A DNA stretch of 64,000 nucleotides, from the NCBI GenBank assembly GCA_032718565.1, contig JAVGVS010000012.1:2420450-2484449 (forward strand). Reading direction: 5' to 3'. This stretch comes from Distichodus sexfasciatus. Taxonomy: Eukaryota; Chordata; Actinopteri; Characiformes; Distichodontidae. Position 1 is the first letter of the stretch; the number at the start of each line of letters is the position of its first letter. The position numbers and the translations under genes are program-made. This document shows, in pieces, positions 35,075 through 46,850 of the stretch. Below the pieces are notes generated by a model. It was not told the origin of the DNA and searched no databases. It worked only from the letters and a program-made list of their open reading frames with translations.

Positions 35075-36027
35075 TAGAGGTGTGAATCGTCACTGGTCTC
35101 ACGATTCGATTCGATTCGATTATCAGGTCAGTGATTCGATTCGATATCTTGATGCATCGCGATGCAGCCAATCATATTTTATGCATTACTTCATATTGTT
35201 TTCAAATACAAATACAAGATGTAAGCTCCTTGCCTGTCCCCAATTCAACATAAACACAACGTTAGATTTGGAAAAAGGTAAAGTAACCAAGACCTTTGTA
35301 ACTCTACCATAAATGTTACAATGGTATGTTACCATTTTGGCAGTTTACCTGTGTAGTATTCTGACACTCGTCTGCAAGCTGTTTAAGGATTACAACTAAT
35401 GTAATAAGTATGTCAACCTTACATACCATCAGAGGACCAACAAAGCACTAAACGTAATGGATGATTATGCAGATACTATTAAAGTTTAATTCTGGGCCAT
35501 CAGTTGTGGGGGGGGTGTGTGCGTGTGTAATGATGGAGCTATAACGCTCGCAGGCAGAAACAGCCAGTACCCCGCACCCAAACTGCCAAACCCGCCCCTT
35601 TCAAACCCACCGCGTAGAAATCTCACTCGAGCAAAAAAGCCGCTCGTCTGTAATTTACTTTGCACGCGAAGACGTAACACATTGAGAGGAAAAAAGACAT
35701 TTGAGAGAGAAAAAATACAGTTTGCGCGCAATATTATATTATTACGTGAAATTTACTCCCTCCGCCTTTCTCGGCTGCCGCGCATGCGGTGAGTGCCCTC
35801 AGTGAGATGAGAGTTACTTCTACCCGGAGCACTGCTGTACTCACATCAGGCAGCTACAGTCACTACCGAAACTACTTTTTAACTAGAATTTTTATGCCGC
35901 CACCAGAAAATCACCAAACATTATGTCATTATGATATAAACGATTATGTCCTGCCACTGCATTCAATGCAGAATCGTCCACGTCTGCATCGCGATGCATC
36001 ATTATAAGATTAATTTCAACACCCCTA
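35075..36027. mobile_element. Non-autonomous hAT element
   Basis: Ends TAGAGGTGTGAA and TTCAACACCCCTA are inverted. Flanking 8-mers GTGCATAC (35067-35074) and GTGTATAC (36028-36035) differ at one base. Subterminal copies of the palindrome GCATCGCGATGC lie at 35154-35165 and 35986-35997, and the left end has a (GATTC)n run. No transposase frame is seen. Confidence 0.88.
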
Positions 36028-37463
36028 GTGTATACTGTCCAATCTGCAAAAATAAAAAGTATCTCTAGAACAAGTATGATGTAGCATGGACGAGATTGTC
36101 CATGTAGCAGCGTGTGCAATAGAGTTAGTTCACGGTTTGGGTGTGTGTATGTGTGTGTGTGGTAGCAAGTGTAGCAGAATAAAGATGTGTGGGCTTTTAA
36201 GTGCAAGTGAGACAACCAATCTGCACTAGGGGGCGCTTTATAAATAGTGGTCTCCAATAGCCATTCCTTCCTGCCGAATTCCTTCCTCTGTATGGTTCCG
36301 GTGCACCTTGTTTTCACGGCTCGTACAGGTAGGAAAGAAGCTCCACCTTGAATTGTAGTTTGTCTTGGCCTCTTTCGTTTATAGGCTTGCGCTGTGGCTC
36401 CCATGTTCCAGGCGTTTACTGCTATCTGCTGCTGGTAGGTCTTGCTCTATTTTCTCGGGCACGTTTTGTTGATTGTGTTTGTTAAGTAAAGCTTTGCAAC
36501 AGGTGGTCGCCGAAGCGGATTGAATTCTTTCCGTCACACCTGATGTCATTATTGGACGGTATGTAGATGATTTCGCTGTTCATTTATTAGGCTTTATGTA
36601 TTTTTTTTTTAATTTATTTGGTAATTTTGGTGTTCCATAGGACCCAGCTTGTCTGCCTTCTTGGCGTTGTTGGGGATTGGGGCCGACGTGCACGTAGTCA
36701 GAATGCTGCTGCTTTGCCTCGGTGGGCGCCACCGGTTGCTTTATCCCAGTGTGTGTTACCGGTTGTTTTATCCCAGTGGATTTCCTACTGCTCCGCCCGG
36801 TTCGGCATTATCAATTGGTTGCCCGTTATGGTTTATGTTAAAATGTCTTAACTTCAATTGGTTTTAGGTGTAAGAGTGAGTAGGAGGTTGGTTTCTTTTT
36901 CAACCTGGCTGCTTAATTGTCTCCTTCAACTCAGTAATAATTTGATTGTTTTTCCTCCTTTATAGTTTAGTAGTAGCTTGATTTTTGCTACGAATTTATA
37001 GTTGGAGTATTTGGTTTCTATTCTTGATTTTCTTTAGTGGTTATTCTTGATTTAATTCTTTTGTTTGACCCTTGTTTATGTCTTTATTTTAAACCTCTGT
37101 TAGTGTATTCTATGTTATTTTATTTCATGTGTTATTTTCTCTTTTTGATATATTTGGTTGGAGTGGATTCTATTTCCCAATTTTTTTTATTAAATTGTTT
37201 TTTTGGGGTTTATCTGTTAATTCATTGGTTAAGTGGCCAGTTTCTAAATTAATTGTATTTGGTTAGTATCTTGCTTTTTTCTTTTTTTTTCTGGCAGGAG
37301 GCCATTTTTAAGAGCTGCTGATAGCCAGTTTTAGGTTTTAGCTTTTGGCCGCTGTTTGATGTTTTCTTCTAATTGTGTTTTGTTTCTTTCAGAAGCTGGG
37401 TGTACCGGTGGTGGTGGGGTTGGTGTCCCTCCACGGTGGTGGAAGTCCTTTTTGGCGTGCTGT
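36028..37463 (+). other. Unclassified stretch with promoter and splice-like signals
   Basis: CCAAT (36216-36220) and TATAAATA (36239-36246) are followed by a possible donor (ACAG then GTAGGAAAG, about 36327) and possible acceptors after pyrimidine tracts (about 36640; TTTGTTTCTTTCAG near 37393). A two-copy 27-bp repeat (ACCGGTTG.TTTATCCCAGT) starts at 36731 and 36758. AATAAA lies downstream at about 37712. It could be part of an unrecognised retroelement or a non-coding transcript. No protein was recognised. Confidence 0.3.
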
Positions 37464-37565
37464 GAATGAAGGATCAGCTCAGTTTAACATGTGCATACTA
37501 GAGGTGTGAATCGTCACTGGTCTCACGATTCGATTCGATTATCAGGTCTTCGATTCAATATCTCG
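37464..37565 (+). repeat. Displaced copy of the hAT left junction
   Basis: About 100 bp repeat 35038-35140 nearly exactly: host flank (GATCAGCTCAGTTTAACATG), target duplication GTGCATAC and the first 60 or so bases of the hAT (TAGAGGTGTGAATCGTCACT). It ends near ATATCT, with no right end nearby. Confidence 0.9.
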
Positions 37566-38702
37566 AGTGCCCTTTCCAACTTCACGGGTGTGTGTGGTTG
37601 TGCACGTGTGTATGCAGGTGCTTTGGTGTGATACGGTCTTTGTGGGACCACCCCGCCGAAAGTAAGTCCCAGCTCCTCAGTTTGTTTTCTCGCTCTTCTG
37701 GGTTTTAATTTGAATAAACTGTGATGGGTCTAATGGTTACATGTTTCTTTTAAAAATATTGTGGAATAAAATGTTGTTTTAATGGATGGAAGCACATCTC
37801 CTGCCTCTTAAGTGTCAAACTTGCATGCCTTTTTGGAACTATCTAGCCAAAGGGGTAAAGTCCTTGGGTGAAACTCCCAAGGTGGCGTAGTCGGTTTATT
37901 GTATTCAGCTAATCTAATTGTGACCACCCCTTGCGTGTCGCCACACAAGCATAACCTACAACTATGCCTGCTACATCTTCCTTTTTAAGAATTTTAACAT
38001 ATTAATATATTAAGGAAGATTCAAGTGTCACTTAATAAACAAAAACCCAAACTGGCATTCCTTATGGATAATGATGAAATATTGTCTTAATTTATGAGCA
38101 TCATGTTTGTTATACCTCTTACTATCTTATACAATGTTTAATACAGGGTGACACAGTGGTGCTGTGTGCAGTTTGCATGCTTGCCTTGGCTCTGTGTAAT
38201 GTAATTTCATATACGCTTGGAATCTCTTTCATTGTACCCACAAATGTCATACTAGCTCTATACACACGTTTTCTCAAACACAATGATGCTTGGCTTCTCC
38301 GTAATAATGACAAAAAGCAATGGAAATTTATGGATGGAAACTGCAAATGTTTCTCTACCTTCATTTGTATTATAACATGTAAATGACTTTATCTTTCAGC
38401 CTTTCCTGACACAGTCTAATACATTTTAAACAAGGCAAACTCAGCTATTTTTCCTGAGGCAATTTAACAGTTCGCTACCTAACTAAAAGAAACAGAAAAG
38501 GGTTTCCCCACCATATCCGATGAATCCTGCCAAACATAAGTTTGTCTGTTTGCTTGTCAGTCTCTGAAATATCTTGACATCTGCATGACAAAATATTTGT
38601 AGTGCAAAAGAATAGAAATCCTCACGACAAAGGACAAATATGTTCTACTCTGGATCTGTATTAGCATGGAAGTCAATGCTATTTTGACCTAAGCATTATT
38701 GG
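37566..38702. other. Unclassified, then single-copy DNA
   Basis: 37566-37970 may continue the unclassified element before it (AATAAA near 37712). A scrap at 38143-38185 (GGTGACACAGTGG, CAGTTTGCATGC) resembles SINE-A. Nothing else was recognised. Confidence 0.35.
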
Positions 38703-38895
38703 AGTCAAGTCAAAGTAAACTTTATTGTCATCATTGCTATATACTGTTCAAATATACAGAGAGACGAGACGACTTGGCTCCAGCTTTACCAGTGCAAAGA
38801 ACAAGGAACAAAAAACAAATAATGGACATAGAATAAGAAATATATAAAAAGAATATAAAATATACACTTTAAACTAGAGGTAGAAAGAGAGACAG
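38703..38895 (-). mobile_element. LINE 3' end fragment (family with GACTTGACT tail)
   Basis: On the minus strand it reads CTGGAGCCAAGTCGTCTCGTC, then GATGACAATAAAGTTTACTT and the tail TGACTTGACTCC. It is homologous to 46600-46850 in the other orientation, and its tail to that of the LINE at 29553. Confidence 0.82.
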
Positions 38896-41187
38896 TTTGG
38901 TTACATACAGTATTCAGCCTACAATTATGGTCTTAGAGTTGTCTTTACACTGAATAAGTATAAGATCTGTAAAAGCTTCAACATGAAGAAAAAAATCTAT
39001 AAAGATAGTCTATTAAATAAAAACATATATTTTATAAAGGCTGAGGTAATGTTCGAGTCAGATCTAGTATGTGCAGATATTGTAACAGCAGTGGAGAACT
39101 ATAGCAGGGGAGGTCTGTCTTTGACCAAGGGGTAGAATTAGCATAGCATGATTTACAGTGAAATTGTTAACATATAACTCTGAAAATCTTTCTGTCTAGT
39201 TCTGGAATTGATGACTTGGGAATTCCACTGTTGTTCATAAAGTAACTAAAAACAGATGGATAATGTTACAGAGAGTTTTATCAATTATAAAATGTTTTAC
39301 TTAAAAAATACTGCTTCACAAACTCTGAACTCATTTTACCTTAGAAGTTATGAGCTCTGCCCTAGCTTTAGGTGCCTTTCACCCTCCTTACCACTAGGGA
39401 CACTGTTGACACTCATACCACCTTAGACTTTTGTATTTGTTTCTAGTATTTGATTGTATTTTGTGTGTTTCTAGTTGATCTTTCAAACTTTTTTACTGCC
39501 TGTGTTGGTTTCCTAATTTGGTTATTATATTATTTTGATTCACAATTACAATGCATCCTTTGTTACTGTACATTTGCATTCTGGTTTTGGGCCTTTGTAC
39601 ACTTATACAGAGCAGCTTCCATTTCAAATTTACAGGGACAGTTTCACTGGAGCAAATTGGTCTTTAGAGTCTTGCTCAAGGACCACCAGTGGTTGTTCTG
39701 GCAGTAGGATAGCGCTGAATTTGAACCCACAGCGTTTTGGTCTGTACTCAAGTATCCTAACAGGAAGTCTCCACCTCCTGACTGCCATTTCTCGATCCAG
39801 TATTCTTTAATACGCAGAATAAAATGCTCCTGTAATAAACCTCTTTCTGCTCCTAAAATCCAGCTCTGTCAGCTCATTACAAGCGGCAAAATTTGACATG
39901 AGACAAGAACGCCCAGAACATATACAAAAACAAAAACCCACAACATGATTGCCTTTTCTCCCCAGCTCCTGACTTCAAACGAGGGACTGTCTGCAACATT
40001 TCCCAATCCTGCTGTACTGTTCAATGTGTTCCCTCTGCATCTGGACGTCAAATTGAGCACTGACACTCTGTCAGCTCTATTCTGCTCTGTTCCACATGCT
40101 CTAAACATTTCCTGTTTATTGTAACCCAGATGTGAACTCTCAGCATGGATTTCTGGGGGTTGAAGCCCTCTTTCCTGTCTCTTTCACACTCCATCTTTCC
40201 TTTCAGCTGACACCGTCTCAGCTCTTGCAGTCGGAGACGAATGAATTTTTGCTCATTGTCTGGTTTCATCATGTGCCCATGACTTATGAAAGGAAACAGA
40301 GGTTTTTTACACAGTCATCCTAGAAGATTTTTTAAATAAGAAATGATTTTGCGTTGACTGCTCTCGAACCAAAGAGAGACGTCACAGAGCCTTCCAGTAT
40401 TTATATAGTAATGAAATGAATGTCGGATGAATCTGTCACAGGAAAAAAATCCAGACAGGCAGCCCATAAGCCACGATGACCTCCATTCTATATTCTGTTA
40501 CATACCATCTTATAATGCAAATCAGGATGCGACCACTCTGCTTTGAAGGATTCAATCACTATCTCTTGATAAATAGTCTCTATTACATATTCTTCTGAAC
40601 CTCCTTTAACACCACAAGGACAATCACCTCGCATCTCATCCCAGCAGCCCTTGTCCTCTCGTCGTCGTCGCCTGCCCTTTTATCCTTGTTTTGTACTTAA
40701 TCGTGTTTTGCGAAAATCATCTCCTTTCAATTTTGTTTAGTGAAGCTCGCGAATGCTCTGGCTAGGAAGGTGACATTCAACTTAAATCCTCAGGTGTCCT
40801 GGCACAATTTTTTTGTCATTTCTTTACCCGCTCATCTATTTATAGTCCTCTGGCCTTTTATCTTTTACTCTGTAGAGCATAAGAGGATTTTGTGACTAAA
40901 ATATTACTATTATTTTTTAATGTATCTTATTCCTTGATAACGTTGCATTCTAGGCAGGTGGGTTGGTAGGTTGGTAGGTAGGCATGTTCTGACCATCACA
41001 GCAGGATTTTCTTTATTAAGTACTGATATGTAGCAGTAACTACTGTATACATACATTAACCACATACCAATGCAGCAACATGATGCTGTTCTGTTTTTAA
41101 AAGCTTATTTCACTAAGTAAGCACTAGAATCATTCTGTATTGTATCTGTCACTGTTTGTTGTATTTCATGGTTGTATGTCAAGAGTT
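38896..41187. other. 2.3 kb mostly single copy
   Basis: 39630-39775 (TCTTGCTCAAGGACCACCAGTGG, then TTTGAACCCACAGC) resembles the body of a fish SINE. 40955-40985 is a short GGTTGGTAGG run. The remainder shows nothing recognised. Confidence 0.4.
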
Positions 41188-41540
41188 GGGGTGGCACAGT
41201 GGTTAGCGCTACTTCACAGCAAGACGGTCTTGGGTTCAGTCCCCAGGTCGGCTGTAGGGTCTTTCTGTGTAGAGTTTGCATGCTCTCCCCGTGTTTGCTT
41301 GGGTTTTCTCTGGGAGCTCCAGTTTCTTCCCATAGTCCCAAGGCATGCAATATAATTTATTTGCCTACTCTAAAAATTGGCCCCATAATGTGTGAGTGAC
41401 AGTATGATTGTGTGAGTATGTGTGTGCCCCGTGGTGTGTTGGCGTCTGCCCAGAGTTAGTCCTCACCTTGGGCTCCAATCCCCCCCACAACCCCGTTTGG
41501 AATTAAATGGTTCATATGAGGAATGAATGAATGAATGTCA
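41188..41540 (+). mobile_element. SINE-A
   Basis: Head GGGGTGGCACAGTGGTTAGC, B-box-like GGGTTCAGTCCCC, body GTAGAGTTTGCATGCTCTCC, tail (GAAT)n. Confidence 0.9.
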
Positions 41541-41871
41541 AGGGTTTTCCATATTTGTCTACAGCAATGTTTCACTGAAATGTTATTGTCTTAAAATAAT
41601 ATTTGGTAACCCTTTATGTAAATCCCAGTATCTACAAACAAATTGGAGACAACTGAAATTGGGATCAAACATGCTCACCTCTGCATTAGAGCAGAGAGAG
41701 TAAAATTAGCACAGCAGGACATTCAGGACAAAACCTCTTTTTCATTAAATGAGACTGCTTTGTAATGAACTGATAACACTCCAAGAGTAGCAATTAATCA
41801 AATCACTCACAACTTGAAAGGTCAGAAATGTTCAGGAGATACCACTGCTTTTTGACTGCCAGCATCACCTG

Positions 41872-42103
41872 GGGCAGTTGGTGGTGTAACGGTTGGGCGT
41901 TCACCCTGTGATCAGAAGGTTGCTGGTTAGAATCCCAGACTAGTAAAGTTACTTCTGAGGTACTCATGAGCAAGGTACCATCCCCGGGCGCTGCCCATGT
42001 TAACTGTCCACTGCTCCTTCATGGATGGGTCAAATGCAGAGGTCGCATTTTGCTGTGGTGCACTGTGATACATTGTGTTCACAATGACAAATAATCACTT
42101 ACT
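41872..42103 (+). mobile_element. SINE-B, near full length
   Basis: Head GGGCAGTTGGTGGTGTAACG, B-box-like GGTTAGAATCCC, body AGGTACTCATGAGCAAGGTA, GATGGGTCAAATGCAGAGG, 3' end ACAATGACAAATAATCACTT. It forms the left arm of an inverted pair. Confidence 0.92.
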
Positions 42104-42180
42104 TTGCTTTAAGTGCCAATGTATGTATCTATATGCAGAAAGGTCCTCCTACTTCCCAGTGAACACACACTTTCAATGAA

Positions 42181-42431
42181 GTGAGTGAGTGAGTGATTAT
42201 TTGTCATTGTGAACACACCACAGTGCACCATAACGAAATGTGACCTCTGCATTTAACCCATCCGTGAAGGAGCAGCAGGCAGCTAACAAGCGTCCGGGAA
42301 GCAGTGCTTGGGGACGGTACCTTGCTATTGAGTACCTCAGTGGTAACTTTACCAGCCCTGGATTCAAACGTGTGACCTTCTGATCACGGGGGCATCAGGG
42401 GCGAACACCCTACCGTTACGCCACCAACTGA
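42181..42431 (-). mobile_element. SINE-B, inverted partner
   Basis: Starts with the (GTGA)n tail and ATTATTTGTCATTGTGAAC, continues in reverse through CATCCGTGAAGGAGC and GAGTACCTCAGTGG, and ends at the head near CACCAACTGACC. About 77 bp separate it from the plus-strand copy. Confidence 0.92.
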
Positions 42432-42569
42432 CCATGCTTTGAATGACCAACACTTTAGACAAACCTACTTCATACATTCACTCATTACAGCAGTACTTCA
42501 TAGTTGTACATTTCACTATGCTCCAAGACAGTTTTAATGCATTATTAATGCGTTAGCCATCACCTTCCT

Positions 42570-42720
42570 AATTCATTTACATTTATGGCATTTATCCAAT
42601 TTTGTAATCCAGAGTGACAACCCTGGTTAACAATCGTGCTCAGGGCAGTGCTGGTGGTAGGATCGATCCAGATTCCAATCCACAATCTCCTGGACCATTA
42701 CCAAGTATTCTATAATATGG
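42570..42720 (-). mobile_element. SINE-C 3' fragment
   Basis: CATTTATGGCATTTATCC..AATCCAGAGTGAC is the reverse of the widespread fish SINE 3' domain (GTCACTCTGGAT...AAATGCC). Confidence 0.7.
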
Positions 42721-42779
42721 GGTCACCACCTCAAATGGTCAGTTTAGTTATAGGACCCCATTTGACAAGATGAAGTTTA

Positions 42780-43140
42780 TATGGTGGTGGTCTAGTAGTG
42801 GAATAATTTGGTTATGGACCAAGAGATCTCGGGTTTGAATTTGCCTCTATAACCACCATATAAACAGTATCTGATCAACTTGGGTCCTGCAGCTAAACTG
42901 ACAAATGGTATTGGTGATATTGGTGGTCTAGTGGTAAACAGGATATTATGTGGTGTTAGTGATCAAGAGTTTGTTTACTCCATTATTAACCAAGAGTCTG
43001 TAGGTTCAAATCAAGCTCTAGTCTAAAGCCAGCTGAGCCCCTAAACAAGACCTTTAACCCCAAGTTTCTCAAGGAAGACTTTTCCTGTAATTAGTAAATG
43101 TGACTCTGAATAAAAGTGTCTATTAAAATGGCAGAAAAGA
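42780..43140 (+). mobile_element. SINE-C (tRNA-derived), head partly duplicated
   Basis: tRNA-like heads GGTGGTCTAGTAGTGG (about 42786) and GGTGGTCTAGTGGTAAAC (about 42921), with GGGTTTGAATT and GGTTCAAATC B-box regions. The shared 3' domain follows: CCCTAAACAAGACCTTTAAC and GTGACTCTGAATAAAAGTG. The tRNA head occurs twice in tandem before a single 3' domain. Confidence 0.78.
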
Positions 43141-44018
43141 AGATGATAAAGTGGACCATTGTAAGATAGCATTTGGATGTCAATGGTATGCTGTTAGAAA
43201 TATTCAGAACACATAATAGTGTTAAGTGATGTGACACTGAAACCACAAAAACTAATTAAGTTTTACTCTCACTGGCCCAAAAGCTGTTCCTACAGGGCCA
43301 GATTTTCCATATATTAGACAGTGATTAGCTAATCACCAACAGAGCTAAAAATTTTTTAGTAGCATTAATTTGTCAAACATATGTGGTGACTCTTGGCCAA
43401 TGTGCTGTGAAAGTGTGTTTTGGAGGATAAAGTTAAGCCTTCTCAGACCAGAGGCAGAGCCTCATTATTTCATATTCAACACTTAGCTTTTTTTCATTTA
43501 CAGTGTTCCCAAATCTTCATCTGCCTCTTTAACGTTAGCTGCTGAAATTAGTAGATTGGAAGCCCGGCATGCAGGGTGACAGAAGGATGCATTCCCATTT
43601 TAATTGGGTGTTACATGTAGGGGGAAATTCCACACAGTAAATAAACAAGAAAACACATTTGTTGTGATTTCTTCCCAGACTGCTAAGCCTCGGTCCATCT
43701 GTTCAGCCTTGTGGAGAACTGAGCATGAGAAAAGAAGAAGGAATCGGAGTTCACAGTGGAACTAGGGTTTGATCATGGTGGTTCGGGACAAATTTTGCAA
43801 AGCCAGGTGTGCAATGGGAAACTGAACGTGTGATATTTTTTTCCCATTTTACAGAGAGACAGAGTTGTTAACATCAATGTACTCACCTAAAAAACATACA
43901 ATCTTGAAATGCAGTCTGGTGTTTTTATGCAATGACAATACCCAAGTCCTGTATCGAGTCATAGACCTTTGCCATCATGCTTTTTTCCAAACTGCTACTT
44001 CAGCAGGTAGACCATCAG

Positions 44019-44020
<2 letters not shown>
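43141..44020. other. Single-copy DNA
   Basis: 43380-43640 is somewhat richer in complex sequence, but no gene or repeat was recognised. Confidence 0.4.
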
Positions 44021-44021
<1 letters not shown>

Positions 44022-44056
<35 letters not shown>

Positions 44057-44119
44057 CTATCTATCTATATATATATATGGATGGATGGATGGATAGATAT
44101 AAATTATTATTATTATTAC

Positions 44120-44156
<37 letters not shown>
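44022..44156. repeat. CT / TATC / GGAT / AT microsatellites
   Basis: (CT)n, (ATCT)n, (ATGG)n, (TTA)n, (GT)n and (AT)n follow one another. Confidence 0.95.
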
Positions 44157-44158
<2 letters not shown>

Positions 44159-44269
44159 CATAAGAGATTATTTTGTCTGTTCCAGTGGAACATATACTGT
44201 TTCCATGTAGTCATTACTCTCAGGCTCCTAGCTGGTTGGCCTTACTAACAACATGGCGTCAAAAACTTC

Positions 44270-44560
44270 AAAACCACTGTTTGTGTTTGTCAGCGAGCCC
44301 ACACCGGGCTTCTGCGAGGCTAGATGTCTTAGCTCCATGCCGGTGAGAAGCATCTAATGAGCTCTAACAGTCTGGCAGTAATCTGTCTGGCATGGGTGTC
44401 TCTCGCTATGCCTGATCATAATGAGGTGCCTCCAACCTTGCCTGGGGGTCCACCGAGCTGCCTGGCCAAATCTGCCCTTCTGAGCTCCTTTTAATTATAC
44501 ACCCCGGCATGTGGAACACACCGGCGAATGGCGTCCTGCTGCTCAGGGCATAAGAGGTCG
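44270..44560. other. Candidate conserved non-coding island
   Basis: Non-repetitive and GC-rich for the region (CCACACCGGGCTTCTGCG, ATGCCTGATCATAATGAGG). No coding frame. Inference only. Confidence 0.3.
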
Positions 44561-44770
44561 GCTAAAAGAATGACGGTTGTGTGTTTTTGTCCAGAATTGC
44601 TAGTTTTAGTGTCTAAATGCTAGAGCCTTGTGGGAACCCAATGTAAGATGATGTATAGGGGTCTCCACCTGCAAGAAGTTGTCTGGCAAGTCTAAAGATG
44701 GGACAAGTTTCCTTTTTCTGTCTTGCACCCATATTGTTTAACAATATGTGTATTATTCATTGGTTTCTTT

Positions 44771-44866
44771 AAGTGATTAATGGTCATTGTGAACACAGCA
44801 CACAGTGCCCCACAATAGAATGTGACCTCTGAATTTGACCCATTCATGAAGGAGCAGTGGGCAGCT
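44771..44866 (-). mobile_element. SINE-B fragment
   Basis: GGTCATTGTGAACACAGCAC through CATTCATGAAGGAGCAG; the head half is missing. Confidence 0.82.
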
Positions 44867-45074
44867 GTTGTATAAAGCTCTAGATGAATGGTTTGATGTC
44901 AGTAATATATTCACAGTGCAGCTCCTCTTTTGGTTGAACTCAGAAGTTCGGGCGGGATTTTTTGTAGTCCTTTTTCCACAACACTTAAGTGGTAGCTCTG
45001 TCAGCACTTAGGAGTTGGGCTAAGACTTTGCTAAAAAATTACTTTTAGCATCTTTATTCAATGCTCTTATGTCC

Positions 45075-45222
45075 TACTTTTGAGCAAGTGAGCAAGTTAC
45101 TGTCCCAAAGCACCACCCTTGTCATCTGCTTCTACATGAATGGGTCAAATGCAGAGGTCACAATTTGTTGTGGTCCACTGTGTGTTGTGCTGTGTTTAGA
45201 ATGACAAATAATCACTCATTCA
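45075..45222 (+). mobile_element. SINE-B fragment
   Basis: TTTTGAGCAAGTGAGCAAG through ATGAATGGGTCAAATGCAG and ATGACAAATAATCACTC; the tRNA head is lost. Confidence 0.82.
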
Positions 45223-45249
45223 CTTTCAGAAGCAGTATTTCAATGTTAT

Positions 45250-45488
45250 GGGACAGTTGGTGGTGTAGCGGTTAGGGTGTTCGCCGGTTCAAATCCCAGA
45301 CCGGTAAAGTTACCACTGAGGTATTCATAAGCAAGATACCATCCCCAAGCACCGCTCCCCAGGTGCTGCCCATGTTATCTGCCCACTGCTCCTTCACAAA
45401 TGGGTCAAATGCAGAGGTCACATTTTGTTGTGATTAACTTTGGGCTATGCTGCGGTGTGTTCACAATGACAAATAATCACTTGCTTTC
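45250..45488 (+). mobile_element. SINE-B
   Basis: Head GGGACAGTTGGTGGTGTAGC, with A-box GTAGCGGTTAGGG and B-box GGTTCAAATCCC intact; 3' end ACAATGACAAATAATCACTT. A GCTCCCCAGGTGCTGCCC stretch is slightly expanded relative to other copies. Confidence 0.92.
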
Positions 45489-46049
45489 ACTATTTTTAAT
45501 GTGCATTATCAAAACAGTAACATGGACCTACTTAGAAAGGCATGGATATGAACTGCACATGAACTGCAAGATATTTAAATTATAAGTCATAATAGTAAGT
45601 GGGCTTTAGTGAAGGCTTCCAAGTGCAGTAGATGGCCTGCTTGTGTTACGCCTGATAAAATTATGTACTACAAATGCACCATTAAAATAATAATCAGCCA
45701 AGATGCAAGTTTACCTGACTTTTTAAAGAGGATGAGAGATGACACCCTGATTGGTTTATCATGTGACACACTCATGTTTTCCATGAAGAGAATAGGTGCT
45801 CACCTTTTAGACCATGCAGCTGACAATTTAAAACAAGCAAAATCAATTTGATCACAGCCTTCATGCATTTGTGATATGTGCTTAGATCATTAAAACCCCC
45901 AACATTGACATGAGGCAAGTACTGTGGTCTGGCCTATCCAAGGCAAAGAGACTCAGCAGCATTTATCCTCAGGCAATTATAATACTTAGCTCAGTAACAC
46001 TTCTTAAACACTGGCAATATTCATTGTATGCATAATTACATTCTATTTA
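45489..46049. other. Nothing recognised
   Basis: AT-rich single-copy DNA. Confidence 0.4.
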
Positions 46050-46490
46050 CATCCACTTAACTGCTCAGCATGAATCTGCGAACTTTGTACTTGCTCAAAC
46101 TCAAACTAATGTCTGTTATTCTGTACTCAAAGTTTTACAGAATTCTTCTCTACCTCTACAGATGTTAATTTTTTGCACATCTTATCTTTATTTAAATGAG
46201 ATCCTTAAACCATTGCCAAAATGCACATATTTTGTTTAACATTAGTCATTAGTCTTTTTTTTACCCATGCACTTAAAATAATTTGCATATTATCTTTCTT
46301 ATCATTGCTATTGTTCTAATTATTCAAACTATTTTCATTATTGTTTCATTGCTTTTTCAATTTCTCAACATAGTGCTCCCTCCCCTTTTCAATTAGCACA
46401 AGCTTGTAGCGTGTCAGATTTACATTTCACAACACATTACTCTTGTGTAACTGGTTTGCAACAATAAAGCGCTTTAATCTTGAATAAAAA
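46050..46490 (+). mobile_element. LINE 3' UTR-like segment
   Basis: Ends AACTGGTTTGCAACAATAAAG, then CGCTTTAATCTTGAATAAA, a typical 3' end of fish L2-group LINEs. Upstream there are T-rich stretches with TTGCACAT motifs and no coding remnant. Confidence 0.55.
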
Positions 46491-46599
46491 TGCTTATACT
46501 TGGATTGGTGACCAGCCATAGGAAATCACATTCTCTCTGTTTGTGTTTTAAGACACAGGAATGAAAGTCAATTTCCACTTTTGTAGATAATACTGCATC

Positions 46600-46850
46600 C
46601 AAATTGTCTCTCTTTCTACTTATATTTCTAATTCTAGCTTAAAGTTATATTTAATACTCCATTTCTAGTTTAAAATTTATGTTTTGTATTCTGTTTATAT
46701 ATTGTTTATTCCATGTGCCGTATTTGTTCTTTGTTCCCTATTTCTTGTTGCACTCTGAAAACTGGAGCCACGTTGTCTCGTCTCTCTGTATATCTGTACA
46801 GTATATAGCAGAGATGACAAAGTTTACTCTGACTTTTGACTTTGAAATGC
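46600..46850 (+). mobile_element. LINE 3' end fragment (GACTTGACT-tail family)
   Basis: TTTGTTCTTTGTTCCCTATT, ACTGGAGCCACGTTGTCTCG, then GATGACAAAGTTTACTCTGA and the tail CTTTTGACTTTG. It is the reverse-orientation counterpart of 38703-38895. Confidence 0.82.

Noticed and set aside
41190..45488. tRNA-like A and B boxes considered as tRNA genes
   Set aside because: They belong to SINE heads; no cloverleaf with intact acceptor and anticodon stems could be drawn, and SINE bodies follow.
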